Positions 47,501 through 58,087 are shown, counted from the stretch's first letter. The stretch: DNA of 64,000 bases from Cordia subcordata (GCA_028554755.1 JAPTOF010000002.1:14613001-14677000), one strand, 5' to 3'. The notes: generated by a model from the letters alone, not told the origin. Numbers and translations: made by a program.

Positions 47501-48739
47501 TTAATCCCTCTCTTAGAGTTACCTTTGTAGTACGTAATAGTGAGATGGGACGATTCTCTGGATCAAAGAATTATTAATATTATAAATTAGTTATTTGCAT
47601 TGAAAAGCCAAGTCGGTTATGCCAAATCCCAAAAGATGCCAGCAGGTTGGTAGCCCTCACTTTAAAGAAAGCCAAAAGAAAATGTTTTAGATTTTTCTTT
47701 TCAGTATCTTTAGTTTATAAAACTAATTAGTCTTCATGGGGAAAAAAAAGAACTTATAATCATATGACCGTTAAATTTTGTACTGTCTACCTACCAGGGA
47801 AAAAAAATTCCTAAATATGTCCCTGAGTAGATATGGTGTTTCGAATTCAAATACACTTTTGAAGATCAATAACATGATCATTATATGAGACATGGTGTGA
47901 AGCTAATATATCTCCTAAGCAGTGATACAGTCTGCATAATTTGGTTACATTACTTTTTTCATTTATGTGGTAGTTTCTTCTAAATCAAGCCATGAAATTG
48001 GTAGAAAAATAGAACCTTGGCTGGCAATTTAACTGGCGTGAACTCATTTATTTGCATGGAAATAGACTAGCGCTCCAACTGGTAGATTTCATACATTAAT
48101 TTTCACTTTTGGAGCCAAAGTTTTTGCCTTTGGAATTTGGCAGTGCAATATTTCTGCAAGAATCCTATATCTACATCTACTCTATTTCTAGATTGGAGTT
48201 GACTTCATTAACTGAATGAGAATAAAAATACGTTTAGTCAGCTCCGGTTGGTCGGAGGCCGGCGTGTAGCATTTCTTTCAGGGGTCCCCCCACCCCGGGG
48301 GAAACTTTTGGAAAAAACAATGCTTGATGTATGTACGTATTGATCTTAGTCCAACTTCTGCCTAGTGGGCTACGGCTTTGTTTGGTTTGATTTTGTCACA
48401 CATACATTACAAGATGCTTGACAGATTGTATACCATGTGCAACAGGTGAGACAGATTTCCTGAAGCAATATGGGATTGAACTCCTAGAATCATTTGTAGA
48501 TCCTGTGGTGATTCATCATCCAAAAGGCCACACAATACCAAGATTTGGTAAATTTCCACTCTTGTTCTCTAAATAGCAGTTCAAGGTTTATATCTCCTCT
48601 ACGACTGGTAGAGGCATTAATTACGTATATTCCTTTCCTTCCAGATGGGAAGAGTTTGGAGTTCATGCACAAGTTTCTTGAAAAGATAGAGAGTAAAGTT
48701 ACTGGTGTTGAAGAAACATGTCCTAGGATTGCTTCTTGA
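44587..48739 (+). CDS. FSH-type serine hydrolase (esterase, OVCA2-like), copy 2
   Basis: Six exons, 44587-44829, 46075-46173, 46585-46626, 46735-46864, 48446-48547 and 48645-48739, give 236 residues. Intron positions and phases equal those of copy 1. The N terminus MGSEGNNNGGVDDQRK is followed by ILCLHGFRTSGEILKKQ, DPPYYEWFQF, the nucleophile elbow GFSQG (Ser113, split by intron 2), FLLIIGGA, GETDFLKQYG and HHPKGHTIP. Compared with copy 1 the core is highly similar and the last ~30 residues differ (CPRIAS versus ICSNESPSR). Intron 1 contains a 585-bp tandem duplication including a second copy of the exon 2 acceptor. Intron 4 (1.58 kb) has a tRNA-like repeat fragment at about 47446-47505. Confidence 0.94.
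44930..45504. repeat. Tandem duplication in FSH2 intron 1, unit 1, with decoy acceptor
   Basis: This unit runs from aaaagttaaatttgagttttt through a worn MITE to a full polypyrimidine tract, the acceptor cttcag (AG at 45488-45489) and gagtttactgagtat (45490-45504). Those 15 bases are identical to the start of exon 2. Beyond them the similarity to exon 2 ends. If used, the decoy would read EFTEYLSFLTFFKKS and stop. Confidence 0.9.
44962..45192. mobile_element. Tourist-like MITE, same family, worn copy 7 (FSH2 intron 1)
   Basis: The left end gaatttgtttggattgatt follows TAA. The right end ggtcaatctaaacatgcc is a weak inverse. It was duplicated with its surroundings and reappears as copy 8 at about 45556-45778. 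Confidence 0.6.
45515..46089. repeat. Tandem duplication in FSH2 intron 1, unit 2 (ends at the genuine exon 2 acceptor)
   Basis: Second unit, period about 585 bp, with matching words such as acattagaggacgaatcac, gtcttccgaattactaatat and tttactctttcggttgcttc. The unit ends in cttcag|gagtttactgagtat, which here continues into the real exon 2. Confidence 0.9.
45556..45778. mobile_element. Tourist-like MITE, same family, worn copy 8 (duplicate of copy 7)
   Basis: Starts gaatttatttggattgattt and ends ggtcaatttaaacatgct. It shares all broken features with copy 7, so it arose by the intron duplication and not by transposition. Confidence 0.6.
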
Positions 48740-50077
48740 TTGAACTTCTATTACAGAAAAAATAATTAGATAAATATTCACTATCTTCCAAAGTCCTTTG
48801 TGAAAGAACGTTCTAATTGGGTTATTAATGGAAAAGTTAAAATCTTCTCTTCCTGTTGGAGGAGGATAATCTTGTATTAGCTCGGTTAATATTTCTGAAA
48901 CTTTCTTTTAGCTCATTGAGTCAATTTGCCAGCTCGCCAACCAGCAGCAACTCACCATTTCTGATAAATATCCACTCAATTTCTTCTGGGTCAGCTCCAA
49001 ATTCTTCAAAACCTCCGTTATAGAAAGACATAAGTTACGACTTTTCATTTCCTGCTCGGTATTTCAATAAGTAGTCAGTTGCGGGCGAAGAAGCCTCGTA
49101 GTCAGACTTAACAGTGATTAAACGGATAATCAATTGTGTAATGAGACAAACGAAATAGCCAGAAAACATACTGGCAAGTAATGAAAATGTTCGATATGAA
49201 ACGGAAACGGGCGATACTTATTTGGTTTTGATATTAACAAGAAGAGAGAACAAGCGATACGAAACGAAAACGGGTGATACTTATTTGGTTTTGATATTAA
49301 CAAGAAGAGAGAACTAGTCTGAGAACAAGTCTATGGAGCATAAACAATCAACTTCACGTAGAAAAAGAAAAGGAGAAGAATATTGGTAGGTAATGCAAAA
49401 CATACTACAAAATTAAAGCTCAATTATCAATTCGTTTACCTTGCTCTTCTCATTCTTCTTGTTCTTCTTGTTCTCAATTATCAAACTTTAAAAATAAATA
49501 AATAAATTAGTTACCCATCAAAAACGGAAAGAGAAAGAAACAAGAGAAAATTTTGACAGCTATTTTCAGTGAAGATAACTGAGAGCAACAATATTCTTCT
49601 GAAAAAATGGGACTCTATAGCTGCGCCTAATTATTATGAACTAAAAGTTAATTTAAGTAACAACATTGTGTAGTAAACAAATAGAAAATATTGAGAAGAA
49701 ATTAAAATTCCTTGGTGGTGTGGTGTGGTGTCTTGTTATGTGGCCTATAGCTGGGCTTTTTGCTTTGTTGTGTTTTAGTGGGTTTTTCTTTTCACTTTGG
49801 TTGTAATTTCTTCTGTTTACTACTCGTTTGGGCTTGGCCCAACTGTAGCTTTCTCATTTCTTCGCGGATTTATTCTCTTTTCTAAGGGATGCTATAAGTG
49901 CTATCTGGGCCCACTTTTCTTGTATTTCTTGATTGTTACTGTTGCCTTTCACAATTGAGAAAAAAAAATGCAATTTTTTCTTTTTGGCATAAGACACTTA
50001 AATTCGTCATCCAGGAATGTTTCAATAGTAAGAATTGAAGATAAACGCAGCTTATAACCCCTATTTGAATCTATTCC
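48740..50077. other. Downstream of FSH2, no gene seen
   Basis: A/T-rich. It contains a 66-bp tandem repeat at about 49198-49320 built on cgatacttatttggttttga and aacaagaagagagaac. No open frame of note. Confidence 0.6.
49198..49320. repeat. 66-bp tandem repeat
   Basis: Two units carrying gatacttatttggttttgat and attaacaagaagagagaac, differing at a few bases (gggcgatac versus gggtgatac). Confidence 0.85.
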
Positions 50078-50079
50078 CT

Positions 50080-50345
50080 TGTCTTAGGTTGAGTGTTCTA
50101 GACTTAACTGGTGCAAATTATAAGAGACGTGTTGTTCACCCAAGGTTTGCCAGTTGGTGGTCGGTCTCTGATAGGTGTATCCGTAGTGTCTTAGGTTGAG
50201 TGTTCTAGACTTAACTGGTGCAAATTATAAGAGATGTGTTGCTCACCCAAGGTTTGCCAGTTGGTGGTCGGTCTCCGATAGGTGTATCAGTAGTCGAGTT
50301 TTGCTAGCCGAATTTCTCTTGTCGCAAAAAAAGAAAAGAGAGAAA
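50080..50345 (+). repeat. 109-bp tandem duplication with A-rich tail (retroposon-like)
   Basis: The unit gtcttaggttgagtgttcta to gataggtgtatc is repeated once (from about 50189) with four or five differences. The second unit continues to a tctcttgtcgcaaaaaaaga tail followed by a purine-rich stretch. The A-rich end suggests a SINE- or LINE-derived piece; the family is not identified. Confidence 0.6.
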
Positions 50346-50453
50346 GAGAAAGAAAGACAGCTAAGGCCCTTAATCCCTATAACTCTCACGTCATGGACTG
50401 AGCTATCTCATGGTATTCTAATCAAAACTCAACCAATGTTTTAATAGATAAAA

Positions 50454-51526
50454 GGATTAATGATTCAATTGATCCTTTATCTTTAACCTTTTTGACAAAT
50501 AAGTTTCCTATCTTCAAAATAAGGCCAAATGGTTTCTTATCTTTCCAAACTGTGATACTGTTAGTTCCAAGGGCAAAATGCCGTTAAAAAACTTACGTGT
50601 GATCATGTGAGAAACATGTGCATAATTTTATTCTCTAAATAACAAGGGCAAAAAGGTCTCCACGTAAATAATATATCTATTAAAACTAGCCGACCTAATT
50701 TTTTTGCCCCAAATCATGTCCCCAAATAGAATTTGCCCTGGAATTTGTTCTCTACACAAATCATTTCTCAAAACTGCACCATTTTCTCCAAATACAATTT
50801 CAACCAAATCCCGTGCTCCTGAAAAGAATTAAGAATTTTTCGAACTAGGTAGCTCCTGAATTTCGCTAATCAGGAAAAATAGGCATTTCAAAAGTTGCCT
50901 CACTCGCATTTGGTTTTAGGAGTTGAACCTTCTCCTTGTTGGCAATCCTAGATAATCATCTCCGTTATTTTTTCCTTTAATAACTGTTGGCTATACATAA
51001 GACAATGAAAATTTTCTACAACTCACGAGAAAACTGCAATATTAGATACATTTTCATGCCTTAGCCTGAGAGTGATGTATCGTAAAGTACATATAGGTGC
51101 TCCTGGAAGCATTGAATTAAATATCTTTTTCAAAATAATAAACAAATTTGTCCAGTGTAACAAAGAGCACTGGGAAATTGAATTATTCAACACGGTTATG
51201 CAGAAGAGTTTACCTAGGGTTTCAATTTGAGGACGGTTTTGATTTGAGAAAAGTTATTTTGAGAAATGCTACAATCTGTTCTTTTTGTTAAAATAAAAGA
51301 ATAGGTAGTATTTTATGTGGTGACCTTTTTGCCCTTTTTTTTTTTAAAAAAAAAAATGATGCACATGTTTCTCACATGATCACATCGTTAGTTTTTTAAC
51401 GCTATTTTGTGTTGGGACTAATAGTGTCACACTTTAGAAAGATAAAAGATCATTTGGTTGCGTTTGAAGATAGAAGACTTATTTGTCGAAAGGTTAAAGA
51501 TAAACGACCAATTGGGTCATTAACCC
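50454..51526. mobile_element. Non-autonomous Mutator-like element, 1073 bp, perfect 9-bp target duplication
   Basis: Long terminal inverted repeats of about 230 bp start ggattaatgattcaattgat on the left and gggttaatgacccaattggt, read inward, on the right. They share gatcatgtgagaaacatgtg further in. The 9-mer tagataaaa is identical on both sides (50445-50453 and 51527-51535), the Mutator hallmark. The ~600-bp interior has no gene fragment that I recognise, so it is not shown to be a Pack-MULE. Confidence 0.9.
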
Positions 51527-52032
51527 TAGATAAAAAGAGTAAATTTTGGAAAGACATTATTAGTTAAAAGTCTTTTTCTTTTTCTAATATATGACATTCT
51601 TATGAACAATTAAAACGATCTCTTTCTAAAACATGAACTGAAAGTGTTATTGCACAGATTTCTTTCTTGCTTTTTTTCGGAATTGAATCCTAAAATACAT
51701 ACGAGTTTACGGTGAATTTTTCATGTGCAATGGCTTCTGCAAAAAGTCATTCTTTTCGTGTATTTTTGTTTTATTTTATGGTCTTTATTTATTCATTAGA
51801 GGTGACAATAGTATTTATTTCCATTAAGAATCATGTCCTTTGTTAATTTGGTACATTCTAATATCTTGTCTTAGCAAAGAAATTGTGCTATGACAATTGT
51901 CCAATGAGAACATTCAGGAGCAGGAAAACACAAGAGAAAGCTGTCAGCCACAAGAGAGATGCTAGTAGTGGCAAAAATGGGAAAGCAAACCCAGGCATGA
52001 GGTTCTTCTGGATAAACAAGGGCAAATGATAA

Positions 52033-52268
52033 AAGGCTTGTTTGGATTGATTTTTTTTTATAAGTGCTTATTTGTCAATTTTTGTAAAAAGTACTTTTTT
52101 AATAAGTTAAAAATTTTGAATTATAAAAAAAGTTATATTAGAACTTTTTTCAAAGTTTTAATTTTTTTTTTTAAACCAAGTTAGATAATTATTGTAAAAA
52201 GAATATACTTTTTTTTGCAAAAAATGTGCTTAGTTTTTGAGAAAAAGAAAGCCAATTCAGATGAGTTT
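52033..52268. mobile_element. Tourist-like MITE, family GGGCCYGTTTGGATTGG, copy 9
   Basis: The left end aaggcttgtttggattga follows TAA. The right end gccaattcagatgagtt is inverted to it. The right-hand duplication is worn (tat). Confidence 0.7.
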
Positions 52269-52680
52269 ATAGTATAGTATTCATAATCAGAACTTAATAT
52301 CTGAGGTCACTTGTGCACAAATGGTAAAGAAAGCTGTCACCATAAATTGTAAGTCGTAGCAATTCATCATCAGAAGCTTCATGTTAAATCTGAGAAATAA
52401 TTCTGTTGGTTGTTAGGAAGGCTTTCCTAAGTATTAATCCTAAAAGCTGATAAATATAGCTCAGGAGTGATGAGCAAATCCGAAGCCCACAACTGAGAGA
52501 GCGTCAACATTATTGTTTCCTCGAGAAAACCTATCGTCTCTGACTCTATTTTCCAGAAACTCACAGAAGAATGTAGTTAAAAAGATATGTAGTTAAAAAG
52601 AACGCTCCCATTCTCTTTGAAACAGTTGCATGAAGTACAAATTTCTGTACGAACGACCTAAATATAAACAACTAGACTGA

Positions 52681-52896
52681 GGGTCTGTTTCGATTGGTTT
52701 TTTTAAATATGTTTATTTTAATAATTTTTTTTAAAAGCTAAAAATTTTTATTTTTAAAAAAAACTATATTTGAGTTTTTTCCTTTTTAGAATTTCAGTTT
52801 TTTTTAAAGCTAAATCAAATAATTATTGCAAATTTTGTATAAATTTTTCAGAAAAAAATATTTTTTCCTGAAAAAAAATCTAATCCAAACTGGCCC
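52681..52896. mobile_element. Tourist-like MITE, family GGGCCYGTTTGGATTGG, copy 10
   Basis: The left end gggtctgtttcgattgg and the right end ctaatccaaactggccc are inverted. TGA lies on the left and TAA on the right. Its right flank is also the left flank of the next element. Confidence 0.85.
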
Positions 52897-52899
52897 TAA

Positions 52900-53275
52900 G
52901 AACATGTTTGATTAAGTTTAAATTTCAGCTTCTAAATAAAAAAGGAGAATTTATATGTTTGGTAACACAACTAATAAGTACTTTTCAGATAGCTTATAAG
53001 TTGGAAAAAGAAAAGCACCCGTTTATCAATTGTTTTAAGGACTTATAATTTCATCGGTCAAACCAATAAAAATACTAATTTACCCTTAAAAAAGCACCAC
53101 ATTTAATAACATATATTTTTTAATTATTTTAATTATTATTGCAGTTTATAAACACTTATTTATTAAACATATCAATAGTTTGTAAATACATGTTATCCAA
53201 ATACATCTGTACTTATTTATAACTTGCTTATAAATAACTTTAAGTACTTAGAAATAAGCTTACCCAAACAGGTTC
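52900..53275. mobile_element. Second-family Tourist-like MITE, 376 bp
   Basis: The left end gaacatgtttgattaagttt and the inverted right end gaacctgtttgggtaagctt match. TAA stands on both sides (52897-52899, 53276-53278). The interior has the paired words agcttataagttgg and taacttgcttataa. It abuts copy 10, sharing one TAA. Confidence 0.8.
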
Positions 53276-53345
53276 TAACATGGAAAAGTTACAGTAGTCA
53301 CCAAATCAAAAGAGACTACCTAAATAGCAGAGAAACTAAAATGAA

Positions 53346-53640
53346 ATGGGAAACTCTTCCATCCATATAGATTAACATCGATTTATAAAAAGAATGGTAG
53401 GTTTAGAATAAAAATTTGTAGATTTAGAACAAAAATTTATAGGACTTTTCAAAAAAAAAAAATTATAACATAAGTCCATAAAAATATTTGTTGGTCTAAA
53501 AAAATTCATTAGTCTATAAAAGATTTTGTAAGCCTTAAAAATTTTACAAATTTTTATTGTAATCTTATAAATTTTTATTTTAAACCTATAATTTTATTTC
53601 CAAATTAATATCAGGTTGGATCCATACAGGAAGAATCCAA
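53346..53640. repeat. Imperfect inverted repeat, MITE-like
   Basis: tcttccatccatatagatt on the left faces, in inverse, tcttcctgtatggatccaacc on the right. Further in, taggtttagaataaaaattt faces its complement. No clear target duplication. It lies 300 bp upstream of the isocitrate dehydrogenase gene. Confidence 0.5.
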
Positions 53641-53908
53641 ATGAAATACACAACCTGCATAAGGAAAGCTGCCGTCATTTGGGACAGGACAGGACTGCAA
53701 GGACACTCAAATCAGTGACTTGACAAACGTGATAAACTTAGCGCCAATAGAAATTTGAATGTGTATTATAGACCCCAATGTCCAAACAAACAAGTGCTGT
53801 GTAAGCCCAATGTGTTTGCGTTTTACGTGGGCATGCAGTCCTGTTGGAAATTCCGCCAGTCGTTTTGGATGTTAAAGCGGCCAAGAATTTCAAGCTATGC
53901 GCTCTCGC

Positions 53909-53915
53909 TATAAAT
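53909..53915 (+). promoter_or_regulatory. TATA-like element close to the IDH start codon
   Basis: tataaat within gctataaatatggc lies only 39 bases before the ATG. If used, the leader would be under ten bases, so either an upstream start is used or the leader is very short. Position only; unproven. Confidence 0.3.
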
Positions 53916-53947
53916 ATGGCGCTCGCTGCTGTTTGCTATCTGCATCC

Positions 53948-56900
53948 ATGGCGGCGTTTCACAAGGTCAAGGTTGTCAATCCCATCGTCGAGATGGATGG
54001 TCAGTCGGCTTTTCATTTCCTTTCCTGAACCCATTTATAATTTGTCAGTATCACACGTTATCATGTTATACCCAAATAATAAGGACTCGTTTAGAATGGT
54101 TTTTTTTTTAAGTTTTTGAAAAATAATTTTTTTAAAAAAAATTAAAAATTCTGATTTTTTAAAAAAGTTATATTTAAATTTTTTTTTAAAGTTACAGCTT
54201 TTTTGAAAATCAAATCAAGCAGTTATTAAAAAAGTAATATAACTTTTTTAAAAATATATATATTTTTTCTAAAAAAAAGTCAATCCAAACAAGCCCTAGG
54301 TATAAGGGTTCGTTTGGATTGCCTTTTTCTAAAAGTGCTTTTTCATCGGCTTTTGAAAAGCAGAAAAAAAAAATTTTTTGAAAAGTTGAAAATTCTGGCT
54401 TCTAAAAAAAAATGTATTTGAACTTTTTTCAAAATTTTAGCTTTTTTTGAAAATCAAATCAAATAGTTATTGCATATTTAATATAATTTTTTTTAAAAAA
54501 AGTCTTTTTTTTTCCCTAAAAAAAAGCCCAATCCAAACAGGTACTAAGTCTTCTTTGTGGTCTTAAAATGTGTAGCGTTTATATTCTAAAAGATATTTGA
54601 GCCCATTTCGAGATTGTAGGGGGTGACATGCACGTAAGAGTTCTGTGTTATTTACTTTTTCTTTTAACACATCCCGTGGAAAAGTGATGATATTAAAAAA
54701 ATGAAAAGAAGGAAGGATTCATAATCTATTCAATTTGTTAGCTTTCCTTCTTTCTTTTCTTTTTTTTTTTTTTTTGAAAGGGATTTGTTAGTTTAATTGG
54801 GATTAAAGTAACATGATGCAGGTGATGAGATGACACGGGTTATATGGAAATCAATCAAAAACAAGGTCTGAATTATTATTTTCTTATTTATTTTACTTTT
54901 CTATTTGTTCTTTTTCCTTTTAAGTAAATTTTGTTTTACAGCTCATATATCCTTTTCTGGAGTTGGACATCAAATATTTTGACCTTGGTCTCCCTAATCG
55001 TGATGCCACTGACGATAGAGTTACCATCCAAAGTGCAGAAGCCACTCTTAAGTACTTTTTTCCCACTCTAATAGTCCTCTGTTTCCTTTTTACCTTTTTC
55101 TTTTTTTTTTTGCTTAGAATTTTCAATTTCTATATCTACCAAATGTAATTCCTAACCTCAGCTCTATTTGAATACACAATCGAACATCACGTCTTGCTAG
55201 CTTTGAAAAGAATTTGATGATTTTACCCAACATTTCCCTCGTTTTATTTTTTTTAGAGTAAATTGTACCGAACCTCACAAATGCATGTTTCTCTTTTATA
55301 GTATCAAAATAAGCACAAATACCCCTTTTAATAGGCACGGATCCCCTTTTAAGGCCATATGTGCCACATATCTTGATGACCACAGGGAATTTTTATGTCT
55401 ATTATTTTGGATATGTGTGTTATATATTTTTGTTTTGGGTATGTGTGCTATATATTTTTAGAAGAGAAATCTTGTTTATTTTGAAATTATAAGGGCAACA
55501 TGTATTTATAATAAATTATAAGAGGTTAAGTGCTATTTACATATGTAATTTCACTGACTCTGTATAACTCTTTCACCTTATGATTCTAGGTACAACGTAG
55601 CAGTAAAGTGTGCCACTATCACTCCAGGTATACAATTTAGAACTGTTACTCATCATAACAGAGTTATGTTATATGTTGCCATAGCAATGTGAAATACTAA
55701 TTTACAACCATAGCTAGTACCTACTGGTATACATGCTTTTCAAATATATACTTTATTTGGCTGCTCCATCTTCTCATTTTTCGGATTCTAACAGTTAACT
55801 TTTTTCCTTAAAAAATGACTGATTAATAGATGAAGAACGCATGAAGGAGTTCAACTTGAAACATATGTGGGGGAGTCCAAATGGAACCATTCGAAACATG
55901 TTAAATGGTTGAACATTTTGTCTCCTCAATATCTATTTATTTATATGCCGGCCTTCAAAAGTGTGATGCTCCGATAACCATTGCTTTTTTTAGGTACGGT
56001 GTTCAGAGAACCTATTATATGCAAGAACATCCCAAGACTCGTCCCAAGTGTTGTACAATTTCTTCTTCATGTATCCCAATTCCCTTCTCCAGAGAAAAAC
56101 GCTTTCCTCGGGTAAGGTGGTCAGGGGTCCTCCTTTTGTTAACATCCGCCATGTGCAAATTTACTAGGTTGGAGCAAACCCATATGCATAGGGAGGCATG
56201 CTTTTGGAGATCAGTATCGAGCTAAGGACATAGTCATTAAAGGCGCTGGAAAATTAACAATGGGCTTTGGTACATTTTAACAACATTAATGTGCTTTCTC
56301 GGAAAACATTTATTGTTCCCGTGGTACTGCATAGAAACTCGATTTTGAGCTTCATTGTCTCACTGAAAAGTGATTTTTTGGCATCTGATGCAGTACCGGA
56401 TGAACCAAATGAGAAGACAGAGTTGGAAGTATTCAGCTTTAGAGAAAATGGAGGTGTGGCTTTGGCAATGTATAACACTGATGAGGTTTTAGATCTGTTC
56501 TCTGTTAATTTCTCTGTGTTCTTTTGAGGTCTTAACTGGCACCTTTCTCTGTTCTTCTAATGCACTACGCTTCTCTTGAAACTGGGAATACAGTCTATTC
56601 GTGCATTTGCTGAAGCTTCAATGAACACCGCTTATCAGAAACGGTGGCCACTCTATCTTAGCACGAAAAATACCATTCTGAAGAAATATGATGGACGGTA
56701 TTGCAGCCAGTTAACTCTTTTGCACATGAAACATAGGATTATCTCCGTTTTCTTCTGGTTGACAAATTTATTCAATTGATTTATAGACCTTTTTTGTATA
56801 TGTTCCTTCTAAAGATTCAAGGATATCTTCCAAGAAGTTTATGAAAAAGAATGGAAATCCAAGTTTGAGGCTGCTGGGATCTGGTGCGCTTGCTATTCCT

Positions 56901-58087
56901 TGAGTGATTTCCTGCCTATTGCTAGTTAAAGTTTGTATTTTAGTCTCTTTTGATTGATAACAATAGGTATGAACATCGCCTAATCGATGACATGGTTGCA
57001 TATGCTCTTAAGAGTGAAGGGGGTTATGTATGGGCGTGCAAGAATTACGACGGAGATGTTCAAAGTGATCTTTTAGCCCAAGGTGTGTCCTCCTCCGTTT
57101 CTCAACCCCCTTTGGCAACTAGAGGGGATTTCATGGGATTTCCCCCACTACTTCTAAGAAAGTGAAAATATTTCAAATCGGTCCGCCCCACACCACCCTT
57201 CATGATAAGTCAACAGGCCCCGCATGAATTTTGGTCCTGTGTGAGAGGGCGATATGGGTGATGGCCTGTTTGAAGATCAAGCACAAAAAATTAATACCTT
57301 CTCAAAAATGTCACAATCTTTTCTCATTTCTTTGTGAATCACAAAGTTGTTATATTTCAATATTTTCGTTTCTTTCAACTGGTACAGGATTTGGTTCCCT
57401 TGGTTTAATGACTTCAGTCCTGGTACGAGTCATGTGTTCAACTATACGTTATCATCCCGGGCATTTCACAGTCGATTATATTAAATTTCAAATTTCATTG
57501 TAATTGGGATATCTCAGGTATGTCCAAATGGAAAGACAATTGAAGCTGAGGCAGCCCATGGGACAGTAACTCGCCATTATCGGGTCCATCAAAGAGGGGA
57601 AGAGACTAGCACTAATAGCATAGCCTCAATCTTTGCCTGGTCAAGAGGGCTTGCCCACAGGTACTAAGTTGTATCATTTGTTTTGCGTGCTTCATTGATT
57701 ATAGATCTTCACCTTCACAGAATAACTCAAATTCAGAAAAACTATTTATCTAAACGAAAAAAATATTATTTGTTGATTTCATCCAGGGCAAAATTAGATG
57801 ACAATGCAAGACTGTTGCATTTCACTCGGAACCTAGAAACAGCCTGCGTTGCGTGCGTTGAGTCAGGGAAGATGACCAAGGATCTTGCGATTCTTATTCA
57901 TGGGCCTAAGTGAGTAAACATTGGCAAGATATACGCTTGTACATTTGCAAGTTCACTTGATCTTATGTGCCTAAATGGTCATATACACTGCAGGGTTACC
58001 AGAGCTCATTATTTGAATACTGAGGAATTCATTGATGCGGTTGCTCAGGAGTTGAGAGCTAGGATTTTTAAGAATGCAAAGTTGTGA
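53948..58087 (+). CDS. ICDH: NADP-dependent isocitrate dehydrogenase, probably peroxisomal
   Basis: It oxidises isocitrate to 2-oxoglutarate, making NADPH. Fifteen exons: 53948-53999, 54822-54865, 54942-55051, 55590-55627, 55830-55907, 55994-56047, 56168-56269, 56394-56485, 56594-56697, 56815-56883, 56967-57082, 57388-57422, 57518-57660, 57787-57909 and 57994-58087. They give 417 residues, the usual length for the cytosolic/peroxisomal type. Visible motifs are [18 protein letters not shown], the substrate loop [28 protein letters not shown], the NYDGDVQSD metal site, the [12 protein letters not shown] cofactor loop and [13 protein letters not shown]. No N-terminal transit peptide is seen. The C terminus NAKL ends in AKL, a PTS1-type tripeptide. 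At the exon 6/7 junction the codon is AGT, giving LVPSW where I recall LVPGW in relatives. Introns 1 and 3 contain transposons. Confidence 0.96.
54083..54296. mobile_element. Tourist-like MITE, family GGGCCYGTTTGGATTGG, copy 11 (IDH intron 1)
   Basis: The left end ggactcgtttagaatggt and the right end agtcaatccaaacaagccc are inverted. TAA lies on the left (54080-54082) and TAG on the right (54297-54299). Length is 214 bp. Confidence 0.85.
54306..54544. mobile_element. Tourist-like MITE, family GGGCCYGTTTGGATTGG, copy 12 (IDH intron 1)
   Basis: The left end gggttcgtttggattgcct and the right end gcccaatccaaacaggtac are inverted, with TAA on both sides (54303-54305, 54545-54547). It is only nine bases from copy 11, in the same orientation as judged by the body. 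Length is 239 bp. Confidence 0.88.
55255..55560. repeat. Inverted-repeat remnant in IDH intron 3
   Basis: gagtaaattgtaccgaacctc at the left faces, in inverse, tgtaaatagcacttaacctct at the right. The paired tatttttgttttgggtatgtg words between them suggest a worn fold-back element of the same type as 39983-40314. Edges are uncertain. Confidence 0.4.

Noticed and set aside
47446..47505. tRNA gene on the minus strand in FSH2 intron 4
   Set aside because: Only weak A-box-like and B-box-like words (aactcaagtggctgag, gagttcctgga) and no cloverleaf; probably a worn repeat.
50690..51285. Captured gene fragment (Pack-MULE) inside the 1073-bp MULE
   Set aside because: No open frame or recognisable exon in the interior by eye. 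A database search would be needed to reopen this.
53844..54119. 91-codon open frame at the IDH start
   Set aside because: It is out of frame with the conserved IDH N terminus and ends in a MITE.
55905..56225. 106-codon open frame overlapping IDH exons 6-7
   Set aside because: It is a different frame from the enzyme and runs through an intron. The true reading is the spliced IDH frame.
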